A stretch of DNA of 64,000 bases, taken from positions 2,495,001 to 2,559,000 of the forward strand of contig NZ_CP016447.1 in NCBI RefSeq assembly GCF_001714725.1, read 5' to 3'. Origin of the DNA: Acidovorax sp. RAC01. Its GTDB lineage: Bacteria; Pseudomonadota; Gammaproteobacteria; Burkholderiales; Burkholderiaceae_C. The stretch's first letter is position 1. Each line of letters starts with the position of its first letter. The translations under genes and the position numbers were made by a program. Below the pieces are notes generated by a model. That model saw only the letters and a program-made list of their open reading frames with translations, was not told where the DNA came from and searched no databases. Shown piece after piece: positions 1 through 8,365 of the stretch.

Positions 1-1
1 T

Positions 2-259
2 GCCCCGGACTCTCCCAACCGGGACTGGACCGCGGTGAAAAAGAAGGAAACGGTGGAGGAGCCCCCTGAGCCGCCCAAGGAGCCCATCTACAAGCAGTTG
101 CTGGAACTCATCCAGTCGATGTGGCGCGCCAGCGGAACTGCGGTGGAGGTGGCCCAGGACATCAACAAAATGACGATGCAGGAGCGCATGGCCCAGCAGG
201 TCAAGAACGAACCCCTGACGTACTCCGACCCGAAGATCAAGCGCACCGGCGGCCTGTAA
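2..259 (+). CDS. C-terminal part of an unrecognised protein (truncated by the window edge)
   Basis: The frame is open from the first bases of the window to a TAA at 257-259, so this is the 3' end of a longer gene. A GTG at 35 also lies in this frame, but the codons before it are open and I see no reason to start there. The visible 85 residues begin with a charged, proline-rich linker (EEPPEPPKEP). A probably helical segment follows (YKQLLELIQSMWRASGTAV), and the tail ends in SDPKIKRTGGL. I do not recognise the family, and no function is offered. Confidence 0.5.
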   Translation, partial: APDSPNRDWTAVKKKETVEEPPEPPKEPIYKQLLELIQSMWRASGTAVEVAQDINKMTMQERMAQQVKNEPLTYSDPKIKRTGGL

Positions 260-420
260 TCGTTTCGGCGCGACCAGAACCTGCGCTCTGGGCAGACTGT
301 TGGGTACGCCGCCCCTGCGGCATTGGCCTGAGCCGCTTGACCCGGCTGGCGTGACGACCCCGCGTGACTTCTTGAGCGTGCAGTGTCAGGAGCCGTCCCG
401 GCAACAACCCTGTTTGTTCG

Positions 421-777
421 TCACTGCACACCGCTACCGGCGTTGTGCGCTGCTGCCTTGCTGCGCTCACGTTCGGCCCGGTACTTGGCGGCAAAGGCGC
501 GGACTTCCTCGTACGACACATGCTGATCCCGATCCGTGTCCGCGTCGTCAAACGCAGCAGAAAGCCGTGGAAACAGCACCACCTCGGTTCGGCTGAGCCT
601 TCCGTCGCCATTCATGTCCAGCATGCGGAAATCGCGCATTGCCTTGACCTCGCCTTTGGAGGGGCTGGAGCTGGCCGCAGGGGGCTGTGCCGGCGTGGGC
701 GCTGAAGCCTGGGCCCACGCCGGGCCCAGCAGTGCCACGGCCCACACAGCTATTGGATGAAAAAGAACGCTTGGCAA
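421..777 (-). CDS. Exported EF-hand protein
   Basis: This is a 118-residue protein with an N-terminal signal peptide (hydrophobic core about residues 8-20, Ala-rich cleavage region WAQASA). A short Pro/Ser linker follows, then two EF-hand calcium loops: DMNGDGRLSRTE near residues 54-65 and DTDRDQHVSYEE near 80-91. The acidic positions for calcium are present in both loops. Small periplasmic EF-hand proteins of this layout are common in Betaproteobacteria, and their roles are mostly unknown. The start is a TTG, chosen because GGGAG lies 6 nt upstream in the transcribed strand and the signal peptide begins there; the next in-frame Met is inside the mature protein. The upstream region holds an unusual cluster of TTGCA words. 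Confidence 0.75.
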   Translation of the reverse strand: MPSVLFHPIAVWAVALLGPAWAQASAPTPAQPPAASSSPSKGEVKAMRDFRMLDMNGDGRLSRTEVVLFPRLSAAFDDADTDRDQHVSYEEVRAFAAKYRAERERSKAAAHNAGSGVQ

Positions 778-958
778 TGTCAGCTCCCGTTGCAGGATTA
801 CATGGTTGCACAGACCTGCACTGGCAAGGTGCGTTGCAACCGGCTTTTGCAGCCTTCACCTCCGGGTTGCAAGGCTTTGCAATTCTTTTCGGGCCCCAGC
901 GCCAGCGCCAGACTGCAACGCTGCGGGTGCGTACGGTGCTGATGACGCTGCGTAAACG
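778..958. promoter_or_regulatory. Intergenic region with a cluster of TTGCA words
   Basis: This 181-bp gap lies between the end of the 5'-nucleotidase gene and the start of the EF-hand gene, both on the minus strand. TTGCA or TTGCAA occurs at 790, 806, 834, 847, 867 and 877, and CTGCA at 816 and 913. The words sit in both symmetric (TTGCAA) and half-site form. This could be an array of binding sites for a regulator of the EF-hand gene. No protein can be named, and no terminator with a T-run is seen. Confidence 0.3.
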
Positions 959-1879
959 TCAGCCCTTTCCAGGATCGGGCACGTTGGATATCCCGCTGCT
1001 TACATGCCCTGCCGGCACATGCCGTGCGGCGGACGTGACGTGGCCCGTCTGGTCGTCGAAAAAGAAGTCGGGCTCGAACTCCCTCAGGAAAGGCCCTTTC
1101 TCCAGGCCCCCCAGAAACATCGCCTCATCCACGCTGATGCCCCAGTCGAGCAGCGTGCGAATGGCGCGTTCGTGTGCCGGGGCACTTCGGGCCGTGACCA
1201 GCGCCGTGCGCACGCGCATGGTGTGCGAAGCGTGGGCGCCCTTCTGCAGCCGGTGCAGGGCAGCCAGCAATGGTTTGAACGGGCCGCCCGCCAGTGGCAT
1301 CCGGGCCTTGTCGACTTCGTTTTCCTGAAACGCTGGCAGGCCCGCCTCCTGGTACACCCTCTCGGCTTCGTCAGAGAAGAGCACGGCGTCGCCGTCAAAG
1401 GCAATGCGCACCTCGTTCGGAAAACGGTCGCCCGCAGGCGTGGAGTCCGTCATCACGCGGGCGGCGGGGAAGCCGATCGACAGCGCCTGCCGTACATCCG
1501 CCTCGTTGGCAGACAGGAACAGGTGCGCGCCCAAAGGCCGCAGGTAGGCAAACGGATCGCGCCCGCGCGTGAACACGCCGCGCTCCACCCGCATGCCGGC
1601 AGCCTGGGCCGATGCAAACACGCGCATGCCGCTGGCCGGGTCGTTACGCGACAGCATGACCACTTCCACCCGCTGGGCATCGGGTGTGTTGAAGGCCAGC
1701 AGCTTGCGCACCAGCGAAAACGCGACGCCTGCGCGGGCCGGCTGGTGCACCAGCGCAAGCTGGTGGCGCATGTAGGCCTCTTCGTCCCCCGATTCGAAGA
1801 GCAGGTTTTCTTCTTCGAAATTGAACAGGGCCCGCGAGGAGATCGCGACCACCAGCTTGTCGTTGAGTGTCACTGCCAT
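959..1879 (-). CDS. Cytosolic 5'-nucleotidase (NT5C1-like family)
   Basis: The 306-residue product matches the bacterial branch of the 5'-nucleotidase family related to eukaryotic cytosolic NT5C1. These enzymes hydrolyse nucleoside 5'-monophosphates with a HAD-like fold. Recognisable parts are the N-terminal LVVAISSRALFNFEEEN, the central segment ending IAFDGDAVLFSDEAE (the acidic DxD-type motif, with D at FDGDAVLF) and the late EAMFLGGLEKGPFLREFEPDFFFDDQTGH stretch. The start is placed at an ATG giving MAVTLNDKLVV, which is where family members begin. A TTG 17 codons upstream is open but gives an unlikely Pro-rich extension. Neither start has a good ribosome-binding site. gspF lies 72 nt upstream on the same strand. 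Confidence 0.8.
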   Translation of the reverse strand: MAVTLNDKLVVAISSRALFNFEEENLLFESGDEEAYMRHQLALVHQPARAGVAFSLVRKLLAFNTPDAQRVEVVMLSRNDPASGMRVFASAQAAGMRVERGVFTRGRDPFAYLRPLGAHLFLSANEADVRQALSIGFPAARVMTDSTPAGDRFPNEVRIAFDGDAVLFSDEAERVYQEAGLPAFQENEVDKARMPLAGGPFKPLLAALHRLQKGAHASHTMRVRTALVTARSAPAHERAIRTLLDWGISVDEAMFLGGLEKGPFLREFEPDFFFDDQTGHVTSAARHVPAGHVSSGISNVPDPGKG

Positions 1880-1951
1880 GGCGTCATTTGCAAAAAGTCC
1901 CGTGGCCAGACCCGGCGGCCTCGCCGGCAATAAAAAGGCACAGGGATACCG

Positions 1952-3184
1952 TCATTTCACGAACTGGTTGAGCTGGATGATGGGCAGCAGAACCGCCAGC
2001 ACGATCAGCATCACGATGAGGCCCATGCCCACGATGAGCAGCGGCTCGAGAATGGTCGCCAGCTGCATGGCGCGGCGCTGTACCTCGGTGGAAAGCTGGC
2101 GGGCCGCACGCTGTAGCATCAGCGGCAGCTGCCCCGTCTGCTCGCCCAGGCGAGCAAACATCGACAGCAACCCCGGGAAGCGCTTTTTCTGGGCCAGGGC
2201 AGACGCCAGCGGTGCGCCCTCCCGCACCAGCACCAGAGCATCCAGCGCATCGGCACGCAGTGCCCGGTTGTTGAGCGTCTCGGCCGCGGCCTGCAGCGCT
2301 TTCAGGATGGGCACACCGGCACCGGCCAGCATGGCCAGCGTGCCGGCAAAGCGGGCGGCGTTGTAGCCGCGGGCCAGTTTGCCCACCAGCGGAAGGTTGA
2401 GCCAGGCCGCGTCAAAACGCTCGCGAAAGGCTGGCTTGGTCAGCGCCCACCGCAGACCCATCGCACCGAGCACGACCACGATCAGCATGGCCCAGCCGTA
2501 GCTGCGCACCAGTGCACTCAGACCCAGCATGGCCGTGGTCAGGAACGGCAGCGCGCGCTTCGTGCCGGCAAACACGCTGGCCACCTGCGGCACCACGTAG
2601 CCCACCAGAAACAGCACGATCACGATGGCCACCAGGGTGACGATGGCGGGGTACAGGGCCGCGCCCACCAGCTTGGCCTTGAGGGCCTGGCGTTCTTCGA
2701 GGTCGTCTGCCAGACGCTCCAGCACGAGCCCCAGGTTCCCGCTGTGTTCGCCCGCGCCAATCACCGCGCAGTAGATGTCCGAGAACTCGCGCGGGTGCTG
2801 CGAAAGCGCTCGCGCAAAGGTCGAGCCGGCGTTGACCTCCGAGCGCAACGCCGCCACCAGGTTGCGCTGGCGTTCGTCGTCGGCCTCGTCAGACAGGGCC
2901 GTGAGCGCGCGCTCCAGCGGCAGGCCCGACGACACCAGCCCGGCGATCTGCCGCGTCCAGATGGCCAGGCCCGTGGCGTTGAACACCGGCCGGGTGAACA
3001 GCCGCTGGCCCAGGCTGGCACTGGTGCCGTCCATGGACCGCCCTGTCTGGATCGGTTCCACCGACAGCGGCACCAGCGCCTGCGCGCGCAGCATGCTGCG
3101 CGCTGCCTTCGCGGTGTCGGCCTCCACAAGGCCCTTGCGGGTCTGGCCCTGGGCATCCAGGGCTTCAAAAGAAAAGGCGGGCAT
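1952..3184 (-). CDS. gspF: Type II secretion inner-membrane protein GspF
   Basis: This 410-residue protein has the full GspF/PilC architecture. It carries an N-terminal cytoplasmic segment (MPAFSFEALDAQGQTRKG), two repeated T2SSF domains and three membrane segments near residues 170-195, 215-235 and 375-405. The helix-rich signature GAGEHSGNLGLVLERLADDLE and its second copy RLGEQTGQLPLMLQRAARQL are both visible. GspF is the polytopic platform protein that contacts the GspE ATPase and helps assemble the pseudopilus. No other gsp gene is next to it, so the rest of the type II system must be encoded elsewhere. A PilC role is less likely because the N-terminus and repeat motifs fit GspF better. 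Confidence 0.92.
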   Translation of the reverse strand: MPAFSFEALDAQGQTRKGLVEADTAKAARSMLRAQALVPLSVEPIQTGRSMDGTSASLGQRLFTRPVFNATGLAIWTRQIAGLVSSGLPLERALTALSDEADDERQRNLVAALRSEVNAGSTFARALSQHPREFSDIYCAVIGAGEHSGNLGLVLERLADDLEERQALKAKLVGAALYPAIVTLVAIVIVLFLVGYVVPQVASVFAGTKRALPFLTTAMLGLSALVRSYGWAMLIVVVLGAMGLRWALTKPAFRERFDAAWLNLPLVGKLARGYNAARFAGTLAMLAGAGVPILKALQAAAETLNNRALRADALDALVLVREGAPLASALAQKKRFPGLLSMFARLGEQTGQLPLMLQRAARQLSTEVQRRAMQLATILEPLLIVGMGLIVMLIVLAVLLPIIQLNQFVK

Positions 3185-3488
3185 TCGTGCGGATGTCAGT
3201 AGGGCTCGGATCGCAGGGCCATTGGAATATTCCGGATCAGGGCTGCGCCCGTCACAGCTTGCGATGGTATCTGCTCATCGTAGCCGTCCCTTGCGGCTGG
3301 ACATCGCCCGGGGCCAGAGTCGGTCCGGCCTGCCGGGTGCTCCGATCACGTGTGCGTCGCGGCATGCGCCATGCTGCCTCCAAAGACCGCAGCCATGACG
3401 CAGGTCAAGGCGCAATGGCAGGGGCTGCCCACAATGGCACATGGCCGCGGCACGGGGCTGCGGCGTTCGCTCACCCAAGGAGTCTGGA
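3185..3488. other. Intergenic region between divergent gspF and SDR genes
   Basis: This 304-bp gap separates two divergent genes and must hold both promoters, but I see no convincing -35/-10 pair. A perfect 10-bp palindrome GGAATATTCC lies at 3224-3233, about 40 nt upstream of gspF, and could be an operator. The strong ribosome-binding site AAGGAG at 3476-3481 serves the SDR gene. Confidence 0.3.
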
Positions 3489-4238
3489 ATGCTGAATGGC
3501 AAAGTGGCGCTGGTAACGGGAGCGTCGTCGGGGATCGGGCGCGCCATTGCGCTGGTGTGGGCGCGTGAGGGTGCCAAGGTCGTCGTGTCCGATGTGAATG
3601 TTGCCGAGGGCGAAGAAACCGCGTCCCTGGTCAGTGCGGCCGGTGGCGATGCCATTTTCGTCAAGGCCGATGTCGGCAACCCGGCCGACTGCGAAGCGCT
3701 GGTGCAGCACACCGTGGCCCACTACGGACGGCTGGATGTGGCCTGTAACAACGCCGGCATCGGTGGCCCGCAGGCGCCTACGGCCGATTACCCGCTGGAG
3801 GGCTGGGCCCAGGTCATCAGTATCAATTTGTCGGGCGTGTTCTACGGCATGAAGTACCAGATTGCCGCGATGCTCCAGAGCGGCGGCGGGTCCATCGTCA
3901 ACGTGGCCTCCATCCTGGGGGCTGTGGGTTTTGCCGGCGCACCTGCCTACACGGCAGCCAAGCATGGCGTGGTCGGGCTGACCAAGGCCGCAGCCATGGA
4001 ATACAGCGCCCACGGAGTCCGCGTGAATGCCGTCGGCCCGGCCTTCATCCACACACCCATGATTGCCGGGCTGGAGCAGGACGCTGGCGTCCATGCCATG
4101 CTGGTGGGCGCGCACCCCATCGGGCGGCTGGGCCAGCCGGAGGAAGTGGCCGAGCTGGTGGCCTGGCTGGCGTCTCCCAAGGCGTCGTTTGTCACAGGCG
4201 CGTACTACCCGGTCGACGGCGGTTATCTGGCGCGCTGA
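3489..4238 (+). CDS. Short-chain dehydrogenase/reductase (SDR family)
   Basis: The 249-residue protein is a classical SDR with an N-terminal Rossmann motif TGASSGIG (residues 10-17), NNAG in beta-4, a catalytic Ser in VNVASILG, the YTAAK active-site Tyr/Lys pair, and the C-terminal [14 protein letters not shown]. It should catalyse an NAD(P)-dependent alcohol/ketone conversion, but the substrate cannot be read from sequence. An Asp after beta-2 (VVVSDVN) favours NAD(H). The start is the ATG with AAGGAG 8 nt upstream; an upstream in-frame ATG at 3441 adds a non-conserved tail. The gene ends 50 bp from the convergent flavin oxidoreductase gene. Confidence 0.88.
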   Translation: MLNGKVALVTGASSGIGRAIALVWAREGAKVVVSDVNVAEGEETASLVSAAGGDAIFVKADVGNPADCEALVQHTVAHYGRLDVACNNAGIGGPQAPTADYPLEGWAQVISINLSGVFYGMKYQIAAMLQSGGGSIVNVASILGAVGFAGAPAYTAAKHGVVGLTKAAAMEYSAHGVRVNAVGPAFIHTPMIAGLEQDAGVHAMLVGAHPIGRLGQPEEVAELVAWLASPKASFVTGAYYPVDGGYLAR

Positions 4239-4288
4239 CGCGGCCCGCGTGGCACACGCAGCCGGCACAGCCTTTGGCGGCATCGCGG

Positions 4289-5323
4289 TCAGACTGCCGT
4301 GGCGTGCGCGCCCGCTGTCAGTTCGGCGTGTGCCTGCGCTGCAATGTCGAGCGAGCGCAGGCGCAGCGCCGGGTCGTACACGTCGCTTACCAGCATCAGT
4401 TCGTCGGCGCCCGTCGCGTCGATGAGCCGCGCCATGCCGTCGCGCACGGTGTCCGGCCCGCCGATCACGGCTGCAGCCAGAAAGTCGCTGATCGCAGCAC
4501 GTTCCTGCGGCTGCAGGCGGGCGTTGAAATGCTCGACCGGTGGCAGCAAGCGCCGCCGGTCGCCCGTCAGGATGCCCAGCACACGCTGGTGCGTGCTGCT
4601 GGCCAGGTACTCGGCCTCGTCGTCGGAGGGCGCCGCAATCAGCGGCACCCCGATCGCCACATAGGGCCGGGGCCACGCGGCCGACGGGCGGTACAGGCTG
4701 CGGTACAGCGCCAGGGCCTGGTGCAGCATCCGCGGAGCAAAGTGCGAAGCAAACGCATAGGGCAGGCCGCGCTCGGCGGCCAGCTGGGCCGAGAACAGGC
4801 TGGAGCCCAGCAGCCAGATGGGCACGTTGGTGCCGGCTCCAGGCATCGCAATCAGCCGCTGGCCTGGCTCGGCCGGCGCCAGCAGGCGCTGCAATTCGGC
4901 CACATCCTGCGGGAAGTCGTCGGCCGTCTCCACCTGGCTGCGGCGCAGCGCGCGCATGGTGGCGGGGTCGGTGCCCGGCGCACGGCCCAGCCCCAGATCG
5001 ATGCGCCCGGGGTACAGCTCGGCCAGCGTGCCAAAGGCCTCGGCCACCACCAGCGGCGCGTGGTTGGGCAGCATCACACCGCCCGAGCCCACGCGGATGC
5101 GCGAAGTACCGCCGGCGATGTGGCCTATCAGCACGGCCGTGGCCGAGCTGGCAATACCCGCCATGTTGTGGTGCTCGGCCAGCCAGTAGCGGGCAAAGCC
5201 GAGCCGTTCGGCGTGCTGCGCCGTACGCAGTGCGATCTGCAGGGCGTCGGCCACTGTGCCGTCTTCGCGGACGGCCACCAGATCGAGCATGGAAAGGGAG
5301 GTGCGTTGGGGAAAGTCGGTCAT
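4289..5323 (-). CDS. LLM-class flavin-dependent oxidoreductase (YhbW-like)
   Basis: The 344-residue product belongs to the luciferase-like monooxygenase family and resembles E. coli YhbW. Visible signatures are the early [34 protein letters not shown] (the conserved EHHN), [41 protein letters not shown], and the C-terminal [30 protein letters not shown]. Members fold as a TIM barrel and use FMN; the substrate is unknown. The start is the ATG giving [15 protein letters not shown]. An open frame continues 49 codons upstream but encodes low-complexity Arg/Pro-rich sequence unlike the family. Confidence 0.88.
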   Translation of the reverse strand: MTDFPQRTSLSMLDLVAVREDGTVADALQIALRTAQHAERLGFARYWLAEHHNMAGIASSATAVLIGHIAGGTSRIRVGSGGVMLPNHAPLVVAEAFGTLAELYPGRIDLGLGRAPGTDPATMRALRRSQVETADDFPQDVAELQRLLAPAEPGQRLIAMPGAGTNVPIWLLGSSLFSAQLAAERGLPYAFASHFAPRMLHQALALYRSLYRPSAAWPRPYVAIGVPLIAAPSDDEAEYLASSTHQRVLGILTGDRRRLLPPVEHFNARLQPQERAAISDFLAAAVIGGPDTVRDGMARLIDATGADELMLVSDVYDPALRLRSLDIAAQAHAELTAGAHATAV

Positions 5324-5796
5324 GCAGGCATTGTCCTGCGCCCAATCCATCGGTGCACGGCGAGCCGTCAAAGGTGGTGGCAGGAAGAGGGTCGACCGGG
5401 CGCGTGCGACGCCGTGGTCGCCCGCCCACCGGCTCGGAAGGAGTGGGTCAGCCGGCGCCGGCTGCCGCACTTACGGGGCCTTGACCTGCGGGTGGCACGC
5501 CGGCGGTACTTTGACCGGCGGTGAGCCGCAATCACCACGGCGGGCGAATCCAGGGAGCGGCTACGCAACCTGTCATTGCTCCACGGCATCGGCCGCTGGC
5601 GGCCCGTGCACCAACGCAGGCATGCAACCCCAAAGCCGAAAACTGCCGCGACCGCATCTGCGGCTTCACACAACTCTTACATCTGATCACGTGGCCGTGC
5701 GCCGGCCGTGGCCTGAGGGTGGCTATTCTCGGCCCGCGTCCCCTCGGGAGGAGGTGAACGCGTGTCGGAATCGCCATAACAAGAGGGATATCAGCC
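5324..5796. other. Long intergenic region upstream of the M48 protease gene
   Basis: This 473-bp gap lies between divergent genes. Most of it is GC-rich without recognisable motifs. Its right end carries two ribosome-binding sites in a row. GGGAGGAGGTG near 5746-5755 precedes a five-codon mini-ORF (5762-5779), and a second site, AGAGGGA at 5782-5788, precedes the protease ATG. No rho-independent terminator or clear promoter is seen. Confidence 0.35.
5762..5779 (+). CDS. Candidate five-codon leader minigene (MSESP)
   Basis: The codons GTG TCG GAA TCG CCA TAA follow an unusually strong Shine-Dalgarno sequence (GGAGGAGGTG) at good spacing. The stop codon lies 17 nt before the ATG of the M48 protease gene, which has its own weaker site in between. 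Upstream minigenes can couple or limit translation of the next gene. Alternatively, the strong site may simply be fortuitous GC-rich sequence. Evidence is positional only. Confidence 0.25.
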   Translation: MSESP

Positions 5797-6549
5797 ATGG
5801 ATCGTCGCCAACTTTTAACCTTAGCCACCCTTGCCTCCGGCGTGAGTGCCGTCTCGCCCGTGTGGGCCCAGTTTGACCTCGGGCGCATGCTGGAGGCCGG
5901 CAAGGACCTTGCCAAATCCGAATCCTTGACCGATGAGGAAGTGAAGAGCGCCTTTGACCAGATGGCTGCAGACATGGACCGGCAAAACCGCGTAGCGCCT
6001 GCGGGCAGCGCCTATGCCAATCGCCTGAGCAAGCTCACTTCGGGCCTGGGCACCCATGATGGCCTCAAGATGAATTTCAAGGTCTACGAGACGCCCGAGA
6101 TCAACGCGTTCGCGATGGCCAACGGCACCATCCGCGTGTATTCGGGCCTGATGGACAAGTTCACCGACGACGAGGTCCGCTATGTGATTGGCCACGAAAT
6201 CGGCCATGTCAAAAAGGGCCATAGCAAGGCCCGTATCCAGGCAGCATTGCGTACCAGCGCCCTGCGCAACGCCGTGGCCTCCAGCAACAGCAAGGCTGGT
6301 GCCATTGCGAGCTCGCAGCTTGGCGATCTGTTCGAGAAGGTGGTGCGCGCTCAGCATTCGCAAGGCAATGAGCGCGAGGCGGACGACTACGCCATGGGCC
6401 TCATGAAAGCCAAGCGCTATGACCCCAAAGCCTGCGTGACGGCCCTTGAAAAGCTGGCCGCCCTGTCGGGCAGCGATGCGAGCAGTTTCCTTTCCACCCA
6501 TCCGTCGCCCAAGGACCGGGCGGAACGAATGAAGACGCAGGTGGCTTGA
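5797..6549 (+). CDS. Exported M48-family metalloprotease
   Basis: This 250-residue zinc protease starts with a signal peptide (positively charged MDRRQ, hydrophobic 5-18, WAQ cleavage region). The zinc motif HEIGH is at residues 133-137 and the third ligand region NEREAD at 191-196, with Glu194 the likely ligand. The STHPSPKDRAERM tail is typical of YcaL/LoiP-type M48C proteins involved in envelope quality control. Unlike LoiP there is no lipobox Cys, so it should be soluble in the periplasm. The start ATG follows AGAGGGA at a suitable distance. A strong terminator lies 33 bp downstream. Confidence 0.88.
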   Translation: MDRRQLLTLATLASGVSAVSPVWAQFDLGRMLEAGKDLAKSESLTDEEVKSAFDQMAADMDRQNRVAPAGSAYANRLSKLTSGLGTHDGLKMNFKVYETPEINAFAMANGTIRVYSGLMDKFTDDEVRYVIGHEIGHVKKGHSKARIQAALRTSALRNAVASSNSKAGAIASSQLGDLFEKVVRAQHSQGNEREADDYAMGLMKAKRYDPKACVTALEKLAALSGSDASSFLSTHPSPKDRAERMKTQVA

Positions 6550-6581
6550 CCGCCTGCGCTGCTGTTAACCCTGGTGGGTCG

Positions 6582-6609
6582 GCCGCGCCATCGGGCGCGG
6601 CATTTTTTT
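6582..6609 (+). terminator. Rho-independent terminator of the M48 protease gene
   Basis: An 8-bp GC-only stem (GCCGCGCC at 6582-6589 with GGCGCGGC at 6594-6601), a 4-nt loop and a seven-T run form a strong intrinsic terminator on the plus strand. Confidence 0.85.
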
Positions 6610-6652
6610 GTCCGGTCGCGACTGTGGCTGGTGTGACAGCGTCGCGGGGTCG

Positions 6653-7201
6653 TCAGTAACTGCGCCCGCCTTTGTACATCGCATGCTGCCGCCGGTTCAG
6701 CGTGGCGGCCTCGCCCAGCCGCCCCATGGCAGCACCGGCATGGGCGTGGGTGATGGCCATGCCCAGGCCGTCGGCGGCATCGGTGCCGGGCAGGCCGGGC
6801 AGACTGAGCAGGCGGCGCACCATCTCCTGCACCTGGCTCTTGGCGGCGCGGCCGTGGCCGACCACGGCTTTTTTCATCTGCAGCGCGGTGTATTCGGCCA
6901 CGGGCAGGTTGCTGGCCACCAGGGCGGTGATGCACGCGCCGCGCGCCTGGCCCAGCAGCAGGGTGGACTGGGGGTTGACGTTGACGAACACGATCTCGAC
7001 CGAGGCCACGTCGGGCTCGTAGCGCGCGGCTACCTCGGTAATGCCGTCGAACAGGATCTTCAGGCGCCCGGGCAGGTCGCCCAGCGCCAGCGTGGTGGTG
7101 CGGATGGTGCCGCTGGCCACGTAGCTGAGCTTGTGGCCGTCCATGTCCACCACGCCGAAGCCGGTAGTCTGCAGGCCAGGGTCGATGCCTAGAATTCGCA
7201 T
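6653..7201 (-). CDS. ruvC: Holliday junction resolvase RuvC
   Basis: The 182-residue protein begins with the RuvC signature [17 protein letters not shown]. The four acidic catalytic positions expected of the family are in place: Asp7, Glu69, Asp141 and Asp144 (in [16 protein letters not shown]). The conserved [18 protein letters not shown] loop with the junction-binding Phe is also present. RuvC cleaves four-way junctions with RuvAB during recombinational repair. ruvA and ruvB are not adjacent. The ATG sits right beside a dispersed repeat that fills most of the gap to the next gene. Confidence 0.95.
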   Translation of the reverse strand: MRILGIDPGLQTTGFGVVDMDGHKLSYVASGTIRTTTLALGDLPGRLKILFDGITEVAARYEPDVASVEIVFVNVNPQSTLLLGQARGACITALVASNLPVAEYTALQMKKAVVGHGRAAKSQVQEMVRRLLSLPGLPGTDAADGLGMAITHAHAGAAMGRLGEAATLNRRQHAMYKGGRSY

Positions 7202-7251
7202 TGCTATGTATTTGATAGCTACCAGGGCAATTAAATCATGCGCTGGAGGCC
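7201..7251. repeat. 51-bp dispersed repeat, intergenic copy (ruvC / CdsA-like)
   Basis: In reverse orientation this 51-bp unit starts GGCCTCCAGCGC, carries a central TAGCTAT and ends ATAGCAA. It aligns end to end without gaps to the unit at 47779-47829, and more loosely to those at 28533-28583 and 12841-12891. Its first base overlaps the ruvC start codon. Such units are common between genes of Comamonadaceae; their mobility mechanism is unknown. Confidence 0.65.
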
Positions 7252-7258
7252 GTTTTGA

Positions 7259-8251
7259 CTATAAACCGAAGTACCAGCGCACCGAATGGAAGAACACGGG
7301 GGCGGCAAAGCACAGCGCGTCTACCCGGTCGAGCAGCCCGCCTGCGCCCGTAACCGACATGCCCTGCATGCCCCAGCTGGTGATACCGCGGTCGCGCTTC
7401 AGGGCCTTCATCACCAGATGCCCCAGGCTGCCCGCCAGGCAGGCCAGCAGCGCCATGCCCAATGCCTGCCCCGGCTTGAAAGGTGTGATGAACGTGAGCA
7501 GCGTGCCAGCCAGCCCGCCTGCGGCCACACCCGCCGCCCAGCTGGCCCACTGAAAGCTCTGGCTCACGTTGGGCGCCACGGGCTTTTGCGTAAAGCGCCG
7601 CCCCAGCAGGTGTTGCACCACCATGCACGTCTGCACCACAAACACCAGAAAGAACACCAGAAACGCGCCCTTGTCGCGATACCCCGGAAAGTCGAGCAGC
7701 AGCAGCGCAGGCACATGGCTCATGCCGTACACGCAAACCATGATGCCCCACTGCAGCTTGGCGTTGCGCTCCAGAAAGCGCTCGGGGTCGTTGGCCAGCG
7801 CGCTCACCACCGGCAGCGCCAGAAATACATAGACGGGGATGAAAACCGTGAACAGGTCGAACATCTTGCTGCCCACGATCCAGAACTGCAGCGGCAGCAC
7901 CGCGAAGAACGCGAGCACCAGGCTGCGGTGGTCGCCCCGCCGCGTGGGCGAGAGCGTGATGAATTCGCGCAGCGCAAAAAATGCCACGATGGCAAACAGC
8001 ACCGTGGCCACCGTGTCGCCCAGCACCCAGCCCACCCAGAACACGGTGGCCATGCCCCAGGACGTCTTGAGCAGGCCCCAGAAGCGCCGGGCCTCCAGTG
8101 CCTGTGCCTCGGCATCCGGGTCGTCGCCGTGGTGCTCGCGCAGCGTGCGCACAAACGCCCAGGTGGTCACGATGGAAAGGATGCCGAACACCACCACAAA
8201 CAAGGCGCCCACCTGCTGGGTCGCGGTCAGGTCGCGCAGGAAACTGTTCAT
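7259..8251 (-). CDS. CdsA-family phosphatidate cytidylyltransferase-like membrane protein
   Basis: The 330-residue polytopic protein has about eight hydrophobic segments. Near its C-terminus it carries the CDP-diglyceride synthetase signature, here MQGMSVTGAGGLLDRVDALCFAAPVFFH, with the conserved GG-x-LDR-x-D core. The family makes CDP-diacylglycerol from phosphatidate and CTP. The closest style is the YnbB branch rather than housekeeping CdsA, so it may be a second enzyme serving a special lipid route. It follows a PlsC-like acyltransferase gene (114 bp gap, same strand), which would supply phosphatidate; the pairing supports a lipid role. Confidence 0.8.
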   Translation of the reverse strand: MNSFLRDLTATQQVGALFVVVFGILSIVTTWAFVRTLREHHGDDPDAEAQALEARRFWGLLKTSWGMATVFWVGWVLGDTVATVLFAIVAFFALREFITLSPTRRGDHRSLVLAFFAVLPLQFWIVGSKMFDLFTVFIPVYVFLALPVVSALANDPERFLERNAKLQWGIMVCVYGMSHVPALLLLDFPGYRDKGAFLVFFLVFVVQTCMVVQHLLGRRFTQKPVAPNVSQSFQWASWAAGVAAGGLAGTLLTFITPFKPGQALGMALLACLAGSLGHLVMKALKRDRGITSWGMQGMSVTGAGGLLDRVDALCFAAPVFFHSVRWYFGL

Positions 8252-8365
8252 GGCGTGGCCTGCGCGACGAGGTGAGAAACCAGGCGGTGGTGCGCGCGGC
8301 AGTCGGTGCGTGCAGCCGCAGCGTGCGGTGCTGCCTGCAAAAGTGGCGATACGTGGTTGCGCATG

